From the NCBI RefSeq assembly GCF_000381085.1, contig NZ_KB905902.1, positions 20,419 through 84,418 on the forward strand: a stretch of DNA of 64,000 nt. Direction: 5' to 3'. Positions 16,782-26,926 of this stretch are shown here, in pieces. The notes under the pieces were generated by a model. The model saw only the letters and a program-made list of their open reading frames with translations, had not been told where the DNA came from and searched no databases. Source of the stretch: Thiomicrorhabdus arctica DSM 13458. GTDB lineage: Bacteria > Pseudomonadota > Gammaproteobacteria > Thiomicrospirales > Thiomicrospiraceae. How positions within the stretch are numbered: the stretch's first letter is position 1; each line of letters starts with the position of its first letter. Made by a program: the position numbers and the translations under genes.

Positions 16782-19511
16782 TTAAGTCACTCGCAGATGC
16801 CGTAACAGCCTCTCAATATCGCCTTTAGGTTTTGGCTTACTGAACAAGAAACCTTGCACTTTATGACAGCCCTCTTTCTGCAAGAATTGTGATTGCTCTA
16901 TCAACTCAACCCCTTCCGCTAAGAGATCGATATTCAAACTCTTGCTCATCGCAATAATGGCTTTTGCAATGGCTGCATTTTCGTCATTTTCAAGCAATGT
17001 TGTCATAAAAGATTGGTCTATTTTTAATTTATCAATGGGCAGTTTTTTAAGTTTAGAAAGTGATGAGTAGCCTGTGCCAAAATCATCGATGGATACTGTA
17101 ATACCCATATTTTTGAGCTGATTAAGCACCTTAACGGCATAGTCTTCATTGTCCATCACTGAGCTTTCAGTAATCTCTAACTCTAACCATTTAGGAGAGC
17201 ACTGCGTCCGTTGCAATGCGCTCTTAACGGTTTCCAAAAAGTCTTTATCAATAAACTGCCTTGGAGAAACATTAATGGCCATTCTCTGAGAGGTTAAGTC
17301 TTTTCTGTGCCACTCGGAAATGGTGGCTGTAGCCATCTCTAACACTAATTTTCCAATGGGGATAATCAATCCAGTCTCTTCAGCGATCGGTATAAAATCA
17401 TTAGGTTGAATATCACCCAATTTAGCATGCTTCCAACGAATCAGCGCTTCAAATCCTGTGACTTCATTCGTCATAATATCGTACTGCGGTTGATATGCCA
17501 TCGTAAAGTCTTGATTGCGAGTTGCTTGACGTAGATTACTCTCCATTATTGATCTTTCGACCGCTTCTTCCGTCATCGCTTTAGTATAAAATTGATAGCT
17601 GTTCTTACCAAGATCCTTAGCACGGTACATCGCTGTGTCTGCATTTTTTAGCAATTCATGCTTGTCCATTCCATCATTTGGATAAACGCTAATACCGACA
17701 CTGGCGGTCAGATAAAATTGATGATCTTTAACGGTAATGGGGTCGGCTAACGCTTTAATTAAACTACTCGCAACCGTAATCAAGTCCGTTTCTGAAACAA
17801 AACCGTCCATAATCACGGTAAACTCATCTCCGCCTAATCTGGACACCGTATCGGTCTCACGAACACTGTGCTCTAAACGCTTCGCGCACTCAATCAAAAC
17901 CGCATCGCCCGCTTTATGGCCAAAGGTATCATTCACCATCTTAAACCGATCCAAGTCAATAAACAGCAACGCTACTTCCGTTTTTTGGCGTGCAGCACGC
18001 TGAATACTTTGGTCTAAACGATCCAAAAATAAGGTACGGTTTGGCAGATTGGTCAAAGAATCATGATAGGCCAAAAAATCAAGTTCCGTTTTTTGAAGCT
18101 CTAACTGCTGCTTGGCTTCAACATAGGGTGTTATATCATGTCCCAATTCAATGACATGCTCAACCACGCCACTCAAATTTTTCAGAGGCATCGCAATTAA
18201 TTCAAAATAGTGTGAAACACCTTGTTCATCAATATTGCGCTGAACCATAATCTCCTTCTTACCAGAAGCTAAACAATCTGACAAAAGATGGTACTGAATA
18301 TCACTAATGAGGTTAGAGGTAGATTGACTCCTGAATGCGGTTAGTGGATTAGCGACTGTCCATTGTTTGTCTAAAAATGAGACTTTCTGAGTTTTAGCTG
18401 CGGTATTCATTAAAGCAACGTTATGGCTTTTATCAAAGACCATAACGGTATCACTTAGACCATCAATGATCGTTTGTAAAAAATCTTTTTGTTGCTGTAC
18501 GGCTTTAATTTGTTGAGAGGTTTCAATCTCGAGCGGGTCCTCATAGGAAGTCATCCTTTTGGACTCTCGTTTATAAATCCAACCAATGTACAATAAAATC
18601 AGTAATAAATACAAAGCGACCAAATAAGTTAGAATTAAATGGGAAGAGAGTCCTTCGTTATGGCTCTCCTCTAAAGCTTTAAACAAAAGCAGTTTGCCCA
18701 TCGACTCTCCAGACGATTCTGGTAAGACAGACAACGTAACAAACTCCTGGGTTTCCTTGTCAATAGCATACCCCTGCGTGTTCAGTACTTTGATTAAATT
18801 TTTGGCTTGAATGACGTTTGGATAATTAGACATAGTGCTTAAATTAATCAGATTATTCTTGCCTGCAAAAGAAGCTCTAAAATCACTTGTTGAATCTTTT
18901 TGCAGTGCATCACTGACGAGCAAAATGGGAGAGATGCCACGTGCTCTAAGGTTGTCTACAATTGATTTAAAGTCTGTAATCACTTCTAATACTCCAATCA
19001 ACTCACCTTCAGAATAGACAGGAACGAGCGTATTAAGGCTTAAACCAAATTCATCAGCATGAATAGATTGCATCATTTTTGGTTCTGCAAACAGTGCCTG
19101 CAAGTCTGTGCGATTAACGAACATTGAATCCATCGAGTCCGTGGTCCAACTACGATAAAAAGATTTTCCTGATTTATCGGTGACCTGAATTCTAATGTTT
19201 TTTAAATCCGCCTTATTGGACAAAGATTGCAACAAAGACTTAAATGAAAGTTGATTAGTCGTTTTATCTAAAAGTGAGGCTAGTAACACATGATTCTGTG
19301 CGAGTGATATGGCGATCAAAGCGGCTTTTTCTTGTTTAAGATCAATCAATGATTGCACACTAAGTTGCGTTTCAAGTGCACGTTTCGAATACGTTTGCGA
19401 GAGGTGATTTTCAGAATCGCGATCGAGGTACAGCTTGGTCGTCAGAAGAACGACCATAAAGAGTAGCAGAGAGAACAACAGGCGTTGTATGTAATGGTTT
19501 CTGCTGAGCAC
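16782..19511 (-). CDS. Membrane GGDEF-EAL protein with extracytoplasmic sensor and PAS domain
   Basis: This 909-residue protein has a first membrane helix (about 9-27), a periplasmic sensory region (about 30-290, Cache-like in position and size), a second helix (about 294-314), a PAS domain (about 340-465), a GGDEF domain with RLGGDEF near 557 and an EAL domain with GFEALIRW near 690. Further EAL markers are NVSPRQF, DDFGTGYSSLSKLK and KIDQSF. Both the cyclase and the phosphodiesterase signatures look intact, so it could make or degrade c-di-GMP depending on signal. The next gene upstream is about 100 nt away and also acts in c-di-GMP signalling. Confidence 0.9.
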   Translation of the reverse strand: MLSRNHYIQRLLFSLLLFMVVLLTTKLYLDRDSENHLSQTYSKRALETQLSVQSLIDLKQEKAALIAISLAQNHVLLASLLDKTTNQLSFKSLLQSLSNKADLKNIRIQVTDKSGKSFYRSWTTDSMDSMFVNRTDLQALFAEPKMMQSIHADEFGLSLNTLVPVYSEGELIGVLEVITDFKSIVDNLRARGISPILLVSDALQKDSTSDFRASFAGKNNLINLSTMSNYPNVIQAKNLIKVLNTQGYAIDKETQEFVTLSVLPESSGESMGKLLLFKALEESHNEGLSSHLILTYLVALYLLLILLYIGWIYKRESKRMTSYEDPLEIETSQQIKAVQQQKDFLQTIIDGLSDTVMVFDKSHNVALMNTAAKTQKVSFLDKQWTVANPLTAFRSQSTSNLISDIQYHLLSDCLASGKKEIMVQRNIDEQGVSHYFELIAMPLKNLSGVVEHVIELGHDITPYVEAKQQLELQKTELDFLAYHDSLTNLPNRTLFLDRLDQSIQRAARQKTEVALLFIDLDRFKMVNDTFGHKAGDAVLIECAKRLEHSVRETDTVSRLGGDEFTVIMDGFVSETDLITVASSLIKALADPITVKDHQFYLTASVGISVYPNDGMDKHELLKNADTAMYRAKDLGKNSYQFYTKAMTEEAVERSIMESNLRQATRNQDFTMAYQPQYDIMTNEVTGFEALIRWKHAKLGDIQPNDFIPIAEETGLIIPIGKLVLEMATATISEWHRKDLTSQRMAINVSPRQFIDKDFLETVKSALQRTQCSPKWLELEITESSVMDNEDYAVKVLNQLKNMGITVSIDDFGTGYSSLSKLKKLPIDKLKIDQSFMTTLLENDENAAIAKAIIAMSKSLNIDLLAEGVELIEQSQFLQKEGCHKVQGFLFSKPKPKGDIERLLRHLRVT

Positions 19512-19614
19512 GTAATTTCCTGAGTAATATTAAAACAAAACAGGTGCCATTATATACTTATTGATTACGTAATTTTATTAATTAATTAAAATACTCAGTA
19601 TTACCTATAAATGA

Positions 19615-21336
19615 TTATAAAACATGCTCAATGGCTGTCACTTGATTTCGACCATTATGCTTAGCTTTATATAACCCTTTATCTACGCTTTCCAGCATCA
19701 TAGCCACCTCCTGAGTCACGCGACTTGAAATAACGCCAGCACTAAACGTCACATGAAAATCCTTTTCTGCAGCATGATGAACCACTTCGCCAAAATTTTC
19801 CAAAATGGCCCTTATGACTGACACCGCATCTTCAAGAGACGTATCAGGTAAGACGACCATAAATTCTTCACCACCATATCGCCCTACCTTGTCGGTTTTT
19901 CTCAAGTGCTGTACTAAGAAATGCGATAGGCCTCTTAGCACCTGATCGCCGATAGTGTGGCCATAGGTATCATTGACCTTTTTGAAAAAATCTACATCCA
20001 GCATGACCACACTAAATTCATTGCCCGTGCGCTCTGAACGATTCATTTCCGTCTCAACTGCATCCTTAATATAAGTGTGATTAAACAGCCCTGTTAAACC
20101 ATCCCGAATCATCAATGAGCTTAGACTGCGTGCTCGCTGTGCCCTGGATTGAATAAATTTTGGTAATTTATTGACATCAATCGGCTTACTTAAAAAATCA
20201 TCCCCCCCTTTTAAAACGGCCTGAAATTGAACTTCTTCATCCATTTCTGATGACAAAAAGATAATTGGAATTCTTGACAAATTATTATGTTGACGTATCA
20301 CCTGTGCCAACTCAATGCCACTACACCAAGGCATGTGAACATCCATCAAGATCAAGTCTGGTTTATGCCGGTTGATGACATCTAACGCCAATTTAGGGTC
20401 GGTAACAGTGGCAACATGCATACCATAGTCTTCCAATATAAAGGTAATCAAACTCACCAATGCGGGATCATCATCGATGACTACGACTTGATAAGGCTCG
20501 CTTTCAAAGCGATTCGTCATCTCTCGTATTTGGTTCAATAACGCAGAAATATTAATCGGTTTTGGAAAATAAGCTTGGCCTTTAGCGCGCACGGCTTGTA
20601 AGCGTGCTTCTATGTCCTGACGTGCCGAAATAAAAACAACAGGCAGATCATCAGAGACATTAGTCCGCTTTTCCAAAACGCTCTTTACTGCTTGTATACC
20701 CGCGAAATCACCTTCGGGAAAGGTAATATCCGCTAAAATAAGGTCTGGATGAAATGATTCAATTGATGTCGTTAAATCCTCTAACGTCTCAACTGAAGCT
20801 ACCTCATAACCAAAGTGATGCAACTGTAGCGTTAGCAACTGATTCAACTCTTTATCGTCTTCTAAGATTAGAATATGATTCTTACTTTCCGTTATATCTA
20901 ATTTGCTAACCAACTGTTGGCTTAAAGCACTTTCGGCTCCGCTTCTTGCGACTTCGACTAGGCTATAAATCATCTCTTGAATCTGTCGGCTACTCTCATC
21001 AAAATTGGCACCTTCATGGCCAATCAGACCCTTTAATAAAATCTCTAACGCACGTGAATCATGACTTAACTGTTGGTATCCAAACGTACCTGCTGACCCT
21101 GTTAACGTATGCACTAAACGGTGCAAAATGACTAAACTTTCACTTGCGTCAGCTCCGGTTTGTACATCATCCCAAATTTGCTGGATCTCGATAAGACGTG
21201 CAGGCAAGCCGACTTTGAAAGTCTCCTGCATGGCATTCAATTTTGCTTGAAACAGAGCCTTAGCATCATTTTTATCAGGCATGTTTGGCACAGTGTTAGA
21301 AGGATCATTTGGCATAGTTGGTCTCTCAATAGTCAT
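19615..21336 (-). CDS. Hpt-REC-REC-GGDEF phosphorelay diguanylate cyclase
   Basis: A soluble 573-residue protein with an N-terminal histidine phosphotransfer domain (phospho-histidine in VHTLTGSAGTFGY), a first receiver (ILILEDD ... LILADITFPEG), a second receiver (VVVIDDD ... LILMDVHMPW) and a GGDEF domain whose active site reads YGGEEF near residue 485. It can both relay phosphate and make c-di-GMP. I chose the ATG at 21336, just after the stop of the upstream REC gene; an ATG at 21372 would overlap that gene, and one at 21315 has a better purine tract (GAGAGA). The upstream single receiver and hybrid kinase lie on the same strand and probably form one operon. Confidence 0.86.
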   Translation of the reverse strand: MTIERPTMPNDPSNTVPNMPDKNDAKALFQAKLNAMQETFKVGLPARLIEIQQIWDDVQTGADASESLVILHRLVHTLTGSAGTFGYQQLSHDSRALEILLKGLIGHEGANFDESSRQIQEMIYSLVEVARSGAESALSQQLVSKLDITESKNHILILEDDKELNQLLTLQLHHFGYEVASVETLEDLTTSIESFHPDLILADITFPEGDFAGIQAVKSVLEKRTNVSDDLPVVFISARQDIEARLQAVRAKGQAYFPKPINISALLNQIREMTNRFESEPYQVVVIDDDPALVSLITFILEDYGMHVATVTDPKLALDVINRHKPDLILMDVHMPWCSGIELAQVIRQHNNLSRIPIIFLSSEMDEEVQFQAVLKGGDDFLSKPIDVNKLPKFIQSRAQRARSLSSLMIRDGLTGLFNHTYIKDAVETEMNRSERTGNEFSVVMLDVDFFKKVNDTYGHTIGDQVLRGLSHFLVQHLRKTDKVGRYGGEEFMVVLPDTSLEDAVSVIRAILENFGEVVHHAAEKDFHVTFSAGVISSRVTQEVAMMLESVDKGLYKAKHNGRNQVTAIEHVL

Positions 21337-21350
21337 TAGTTTTCGACGGT

Positions 21351-21743
21351 TTAACCAACCGCCCGCTCCCATAGGGTTTGAATGGTTTCGGAAAGGGTCA
21401 TTGGGTCGAACGGTTTGGCAATGACATCAATAGCCCCCATTGCTTTATATCCTTCAACTTCCTGATTCTGTACCTTAGCGGTCATAAAAATAACTGGCAC
21501 GTTCGCCAAAGCTGGAATTGCCCGCATTTCTTGCAAGGCCGTTGGCCCGTCCATAGAAGGCATCATGACGTCGAGTAAAATTAAATCGGGAGCGAAAGCT
21601 TCTGCGGCTTCCAGGGCTTCTTGTCCGTTATTACAAACTTTAAGGGTATAGCCTCCCATCATCTCCAACGCCATTTGAGCAATTGACTGAATATCGGGTT
21701 CATCTTCAGCGTATAAAATTTTTGTAAGGCTTGATGCTGACAT
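21351..21743 (-). CDS. Single-domain response regulator (CheY-like)
   Basis: The 130 residues are one receiver domain with acidic pocket EDE (13-15), phospho-acceptor Asp58 in LILLDVMMPS, a Thr in FMTAK and the conserved Lys in AKPFDP. It has no output domain, so it must act by protein contact or phosphate transfer. It lies between the hybrid kinase (about 67 nt upstream) and the Hpt-REC-REC-GGDEF gene, and AAAGG lies upstream of its ATG. The arrangement suggests a component of the same phosphorelay. Confidence 0.9.
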   Translation of the reverse strand: MSASSLTKILYAEDEPDIQSIAQMALEMMGGYTLKVCNNGQEALEAAEAFAPDLILLDVMMPSMDGPTALQEMRAIPALANVPVIFMTAKVQNQEVEGYKAMGAIDVIAKPFDPMTLSETIQTLWERAVG

Positions 21744-21809
21744 AGTAGTATCCTTTCATTTTTAAGGTTTAATCTTGGCTCAAAACATTCCAGTCGAACC
21801 GTTTGAAAA

Positions 21810-24440
21810 CTAACTACCAACCAGTTTTTTGATCGTAGCGATTAACTCGTCATTGGTCGTTTTTGACTTAACCAAAGCTTCTGCCACAATGCGGCTTTGT
21901 GAAATTTTAATATCGTCTGCTGAAAAAATCATTATTTGAGGTGCACAAGGTAATTTACGAATGTTTTCAATCAGATCTAAACCCGATCCATCTGGCAAGC
22001 CAATATCCAGTAAGACCAAATCATAGTCTTCACGGGTTAATGCTATTCGGGCAGCTTGTAAGGTAGCGGTCTGGGTAATTTCAAATGAGTCATCCAATAA
22101 CATCTTCACCAAGTTACGAATATCTGCGTCGTCTTCAACGTGCAAGATTCGTTTAGTGGCTTGAGTATTGAATTTGACAATAACAGCTTCCACAGCCCTA
22201 ATAAGATGCTCTTCGTCAATGGGTTTATTAATCCACTTCACCGAACCATTAAAACTGATTCCCTCGGGCGTATTTTTGGTGATATCCGCTTTAGCTGAGA
22301 CAAATATAATCGGGACATTTTTAGTCACTGAGTTTTCACGTAATTCCTTATATAGAGTCACGCCATCTTTATCCGGTAACATGATGTCCAAAGTCATAGC
22401 GACATAATGATTCTTAAGCAGTAACTCTTTAGCTGCTTGAGCGGTCGTGGCGATATCTGAGTCAAAACCAGATTGTGCCAACATCAACCTCAATAAGGAC
22501 CCAATGTCGGGCTCATCTTCGCAAATGAGTATGCGTTGCGCAGTATGTTTATTCATCGCGCTTAGTGCTTGTGGGGTCTGATTAGTGACCAGTTCAGGAA
22601 TATCAAAATAAAAGGTGCTACCCACCCCTAACTCTGTTACAAATGAGATTCGTCCGTTATGCTTTTCAACCATCGCCTTACTGATGTTTAACCCTAAACC
22701 TGTCCCTCCTACTTGACGTGTATCAGAGGAATCGGCCTGAGTAAACTTATCAAATATTCTGCCTTCTAATGCTTTAGGAATTCCGGGACCATGATCTGTA
22801 ACAGAGATGCGTATTTGCTGATGATGACGTGTCGCACTGATTTTTATCTTATCGCCTTTGGGTGCGAATTTAGCCGCGTTTGACATTAAATTATTCATGA
22901 CCTGCATCAACCGATTTGAATCCGCCAATAGCTTAGAACTCTTTATATTACACTCTAAAATAAACTCAACGCCATGTTGCTCTGCGTACCCATGATTCGA
23001 TTCGATGGCCTCTTTTAAAAATGGCAAAACTTCGATCTCTTCAAAATTAAAATCCATCTGGCCCGATTCAATTTTAGACAAATCTAAAATATCATTTATG
23101 AGCATTAAGAGACGTTCGGTATTATTATGAGCGATGCCCAGCAACTGCTTGGCTTTGTCACTAAATTCTCCCGCAAGTCCACCCGTTAGCAGGCCAATTG
23201 AACCTCGGATAGAGGTTAAGGGTGTCCTTAATTCATGACTGACGGTAGAAATAAACTCTTCTTTAAGTTTATCGGCTTGTTTTCGCTCAGTAATGTCTCG
23301 GACAATCCCGGTAAAGTGTTTTTTACCATTAATGATCATTTCATTGACGGCTAATTCAAGCGGAAAAATCGAGCCATCTTTGCGTTGACCTTCGACCTCT
23401 CTTCCGATGCCAATAACTCTTTTCTCACCCGTTTCATTATGATGTTTTAAATAACCATCATGTTCGTCTTTATAAGGATTAGGCATCAGCATTTTAATAT
23501 TCTGGCCGACCATCTCCATTTTAGTGTAACCAAAAATATTAAGCGTTGCTGGATTGACGGTTTCAATGATGCCAACCTTATCAATGGTAATAATGCCATC
23601 CACCACCGTATTTAAAATTGCTTTATTGCGGCTTTCAACATCTTTACGACGGTTTTCTGCTTCAACGCGTTCGCTTATATCTCGCACCACGCCGGCAAAC
23701 ATTTTTACACCACCCATCACCATCTCATTGACAGCGAGATCAATTGGAAAAATAGTACCGTCTTGTCGTTGGCCCTGCACTTCACGACCAATCCCAATGA
23801 CTTTCTTTTCACCGGTCTCACGATGGTGTTTTAAATAACCATCATGTTCTTCTTTATAAGGATTCGGCATTAACATCTTGACATTTTGACCCACCATCTC
23901 GGCTTCAGTGTAACCAAACATCCGAGTTACAGCAGGATTGACGGTTTCCATAAGACCAACCTGACTGATCGTAATGATGCCATCCGCCACTGTTTCTACA
24001 ATGACTTTGGTACGATTTTCCATGTCTTTACGTTGGCGGTCAGCTTCAATGCGTTGGCTCACATCACGCACCACACAAGTAAATACTTTAACCCCATCAA
24101 TCACCATATCTGTCACGATCAATTCTATTGGAAATATTGATCCATCTTTACGCTGCCCTTCTAACTCAAGAGTACCAGCCCCTGTGATTTTTTTCACTCC
24201 TGTATCTCGATAACTTTGTAAATAACCTGCATATTCAACACGGTATTTGTTCGAGATCAGTAAAATCGCCGATTGGTTAATCAGCGCCTCTTTAGAATAT
24301 CCAAACATGCGTAAAACAGCAGGGTTAACCGTCTCTATAATGCCAAGTTCGCTTGTGGTAATAATACCATCCAAAATAGTCTCAACAATTGCACGCATGC
24401 GTGCTTCGTTATTTTTTATTGTTTGTATGGAATCATTCAT
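21810..24440 (-). CDS. Cytoplasmic hybrid histidine kinase: PAS-PAS-PAS-HisKA-HATPase-REC-REC
   Basis: The 876-residue protein has no membrane segment. Three PAS domains (about 8-130, 133-255, 258-380) are close relatives: each has IIETVNPA or METVNPA, an MFGY or IFGY element, then GYL and a FPIEL-like stretch. The second and third are nearly identical in parts, pointing to a recent internal duplication. HisKA has its histidine in TVSHELRTPLTS (near 398), and HATPase ends with GGTGLGLNI. Two receivers follow (LTLDIMLPDKDG and LVLLDIGLPDGSG, both with acceptor Asp). Soluble PAS kinases usually sense redox, oxygen or small ligands. Output is probably passed to the Hpt protein two genes downstream. 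Confidence 0.9.
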   Translation of the reverse strand: MNDSIQTIKNNEARMRAIVETILDGIITTSELGIIETVNPAVLRMFGYSKEALINQSAILLISNKYRVEYAGYLQSYRDTGVKKITGAGTLELEGQRKDGSIFPIELIVTDMVIDGVKVFTCVVRDVSQRIEADRQRKDMENRTKVIVETVADGIITISQVGLMETVNPAVTRMFGYTEAEMVGQNVKMLMPNPYKEEHDGYLKHHRETGEKKVIGIGREVQGQRQDGTIFPIDLAVNEMVMGGVKMFAGVVRDISERVEAENRRKDVESRNKAILNTVVDGIITIDKVGIIETVNPATLNIFGYTKMEMVGQNIKMLMPNPYKDEHDGYLKHHNETGEKRVIGIGREVEGQRKDGSIFPLELAVNEMIINGKKHFTGIVRDITERKQADKLKEEFISTVSHELRTPLTSIRGSIGLLTGGLAGEFSDKAKQLLGIAHNNTERLLMLINDILDLSKIESGQMDFNFEEIEVLPFLKEAIESNHGYAEQHGVEFILECNIKSSKLLADSNRLMQVMNNLMSNAAKFAPKGDKIKISATRHHQQIRISVTDHGPGIPKALEGRIFDKFTQADSSDTRQVGGTGLGLNISKAMVEKHNGRISFVTELGVGSTFYFDIPELVTNQTPQALSAMNKHTAQRILICEDEPDIGSLLRLMLAQSGFDSDIATTAQAAKELLLKNHYVAMTLDIMLPDKDGVTLYKELRENSVTKNVPIIFVSAKADITKNTPEGISFNGSVKWINKPIDEEHLIRAVEAVIVKFNTQATKRILHVEDDADIRNLVKMLLDDSFEITQTATLQAARIALTREDYDLVLLDIGLPDGSGLDLIENIRKLPCAPQIMIFSADDIKISQSRIVAEALVKSKTTNDELIATIKKLVGS

Positions 24441-24772
24441 AAATAGGGAGTTCTTAGTGAGTGGTAAGACTACAAAGTGAATATGTAAGTTTTATTCTAT
24501 AACAAAATCGCCAAACATGAACTTTTAACATTCTCATGCTTAGTTAATATCTCATCTAGCTCTATGGAAGATTATTAAGATGATCAATCTACCTACCAGA
24601 AATTTAATCTTAAACGACTGGACCAAAACGGCTTAGGCCAATTTCAGATAATCACAAAATACTTAAAACAGTCTTTAATTTTAAACAGGCTTTTTTAAAG
24701 TCGAAATTCAAGCCGTTATCCCATAAAATAAACATTTATCTTAATGTACGTTTTATCAAGAGCACTGAATCC
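24441..24772. other. Intergenic region, 332 bp, divergent promoters
   Basis: The region separates the divergent hybrid-kinase and cmoA genes. It is AT-rich and must hold both promoters, but I see no gene, clear terminator or repeat in it. Confidence 0.5.
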
Positions 24773-25525
24773 ATGAATACCTTGAGCCATTTAACCCAGC
24801 AGCAAAAAGACACCCTTTATGCGCAAGCGCATGAAGCGGTGGGTGCATTCCAGTTTGATGAATCTGTAGTGGCCGTGTTCCCAGATATGATTCAACGTTC
24901 TGTTCCTGGATATCAAACAATCCTTACAGGGATTGGTGAGCTTACGAAAAAATATGCTCAAAACAGTACTAAACTGTATGATCTGGGCTGCTCTTTGGGG
25001 GCTGCAACCTTGACGATGCGGCGCAGCATTGAAAGTAAAAGCTGCGAAATCATTGCGATTGATAATTCGGAGGCCATGATTCAACGGGCCCAAGAGTACT
25101 TACATGCCTATCACTCTGAGATTCCAGTTCACTTACACTGTGCCGATATGACCAAGGTGCCTATCGAAAATGCTTCGGTCGTCGTGATTAACTTTACTCT
25201 GCAATTTATCGATCCAGAGCAACGTGAACAATTGCTAACGACAATTTACCAAGGCCTAAATCCAGGTGGAATTTTGATTCTTTCAGAAAAAATTCATTTT
25301 GAAGATAAAGCCTTGCAAGAGAGCATTGAGTATATGCATCTGCAATTTAAACGTGCCAATGGCTATTCGGAGTTGGAAATCAGTCAAAAACGAAGTTCTT
25401 TAGAGAATGTTTTAATCAGTGATACTGAACATACGCATTTAGAGCGTTTCAAAAAAGTAGGTTTCAAAACGTCAGGCATTTGGTTTCAAGCCTACAATTT
25501 TTCCTCTTTCATCGCCATTAAATAA
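24773..25525 (+). CDS. cmoA: Carboxy-S-adenosyl-L-methionine synthase
   Basis: CmoA converts SAM and prephenate to carboxy-SAM, the donor for CmoB. The 250-residue protein has the class I methyltransferase fold with motif I LYDLGCSLGAATL near 66-78, the acidic IDNSEAMI (about 100) and family-typical YMHLQFKRANGYSELEI near the C-terminus. Length is close to E. coli CmoA. cmoB follows 91 nt downstream, with a decayed palindrome (ACCAGGCTTGGT at 25542-25553) between them. Confidence 0.94.
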   Translation: MNTLSHLTQQQKDTLYAQAHEAVGAFQFDESVVAVFPDMIQRSVPGYQTILTGIGELTKKYAQNSTKLYDLGCSLGAATLTMRRSIESKSCEIIAIDNSEAMIQRAQEYLHAYHSEIPVHLHCADMTKVPIENASVVVINFTLQFIDPEQREQLLTTIYQGLNPGGILILSEKIHFEDKALQESIEYMHLQFKRANGYSELEISQKRSSLENVLISDTEHTHLERFKKVGFKTSGIWFQAYNFSSFIAIK

Positions 25526-25616
25526 GTCCTCGAGCAATCCGACCAGGCTTGGTTATCTTTTCTATGCACCTTCAAAGTCTGATCTTAAAACCTTATAATG
25601 CCCACACTTAATTCAG

Positions 25617-26633
25617 ATGCTGGGCAGGTTTCACGTGAAACAACACTACGATACATTTTGGGCACGTCTAGAGGAGACAAAATTAGAATCTTGGCAACAA
25701 GCCCTGCTGCCTATTCTTGATATAGCTCTCAACCCTGAAAGCAACGGCAACTTGCACCGTTGGTTAACCGCGATGAAAGCCATTAAAACCTACCCAAGCA
25801 ATGTACCTTATGACATCAACCATTCTGTCCTTAGAGCCAGTGATGCTCAAGCGCTCTCCCCTGATGAAAGAATCCTGCTGGAAGAGACTCTTAGACTCTT
25901 TCAGCCGTGGCGCAAAGGCCCTTTTAGCATTCACGGCATTCACATTGATACCGAATGGCACTCCGACTGGAAATGGGACAGAGTACGCCCCCACCTTTCG
26001 CCCTTAGCGGGCAAAAAGGTATTAGATATTGGTTGTGGCAGTGGTTACCACCTGTGGCGTATGGCGGGCGAAGGCACGGAACTTGCCGTGGGAGTGGATC
26101 CAAGCCTACTCTCTATGAGCCAGTTTTTAGTCTTAAAGCATTTCATTGGCGAATCCGTACCCGCCTATTTTTTACCACTGACGTTAGAGCAACTCCCCAC
26201 CTCCACGCGAGGCGGCGCTTTTGATACCGTCTTCTCAATGGGCGTTTTATATCACCGTCGCTCTCCTATTGACCATATCTACGATCTCAAGAAACACCTC
26301 GTTCCTGGTGGCGAATTGGTGTTAGAAACCCTGGTCATTCCTGATGATTATGGCCAATTATTACTCCCTGAAGACCGTTATGCGCAAATGCGGAATGTTT
26401 GGTTTTTACCCTCGGTGTTAGAGCTGACCCACTGGTTAAAACGGTGTGGGTTTGAAAATGTACGTTGTGTCGATGAAAATCAAACGTCAATAGAAGAGCA
26501 GCGCAGCACCGATTGGATGCAGTGGAACTCTTTAGAAAGCTTTTTAGACCCTGAAGACCATAATAAAACTATTGAAGGTTACCCAGCGCCATTACGTGCG
26601 GTAATGGTATGTAACACCCCAAAATCCCAATAA
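25617..26633 (+). CDS. cmoB: tRNA uridine-34 5-oxyacetic acid synthase (carboxymethyltransferase)
   Basis: CmoB transfers the carboxymethyl group of carboxy-SAM to 5-hydroxyuridine at tRNA position 34, producing cmo5U so that wobble reading is widened. Strong family blocks are visible: PWRKGPFSIHGIHIDTEW (about 98-115), motif I VLDIGCGSGYHLWRM (about 138), FSMGVLYHRRSP, ETLVIPDDYG and ETIEGYPAPLRAV-like KTIEGYPAPLRAV at the end. A parS-like site lies over codons 4-9, which is why the N-terminus reads FHVKQ; the exact start (ATG 25617 or GTG 25634) is therefore uncertain. Confidence 0.93.
   Translation: MLGRFHVKQHYDTFWARLEETKLESWQQALLPILDIALNPESNGNLHRWLTAMKAIKTYPSNVPYDINHSVLRASDAQALSPDERILLEETLRLFQPWRKGPFSIHGIHIDTEWHSDWKWDRVRPHLSPLAGKKVLDIGCGSGYHLWRMAGEGTELAVGVDPSLLSMSQFLVLKHFIGESVPAYFLPLTLEQLPTSTRGGAFDTVFSMGVLYHRRSPIDHIYDLKKHLVPGGELVLETLVIPDDYGQLLLPEDRYAQMRNVWFLPSVLELTHWLKRCGFENVRCVDENQTSIEEQRSTDWMQWNSLESFLDPEDHNKTIEGYPAPLRAVMVCNTPKSQ
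25628..25641. promoter_or_regulatory. parS-like ParB-binding site 1
   Basis: GTTTCACGTGAAAC, the palindromic core of the bacterial parS consensus TGTTTCACGTGAAACA, with the right outer A also present (15 of 16). It overlaps the first codons of cmoB. Confidence 0.75.
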
Positions 26634-26856
26634 ATGGCCATTTTTCATAATCTTAGCGTTGTAGATTTGCTCGTGTACAGATGTACACTTTACCAATCAC
26701 CGCCTTGACCTTAAGCAAAAATTCTCATTTATTATACCTAGGCCTTGAGTCTAAATTTTGTCCCGTTTTGCATTCACTCTAAAAGTGACCAAGCCTGGCA
26801 TGTCCTGCGGCTTTACAAAATCATGTGAGCGCAGGGTTACTTTTATTCTGATATAA

Positions 26857-26895
26857 AAAAACCCGCCATGCTCAACAGAACATGACGGGGTTTTT
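26857..26895. terminator. Bidirectional rho-independent terminator
   Basis: An A-run and CCCGCCATG pair with CATGACGGGG and a T-run around a 10-nt loop, with one mismatch and one bulge. It lies between the convergent cmoB and aminotransferase genes and has U-tracts in both directions. Confidence 0.85.
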
Positions 26896-26926
26896 GTTAG
26901 AACTTAGGGCTTTGGACTATAAAGCC

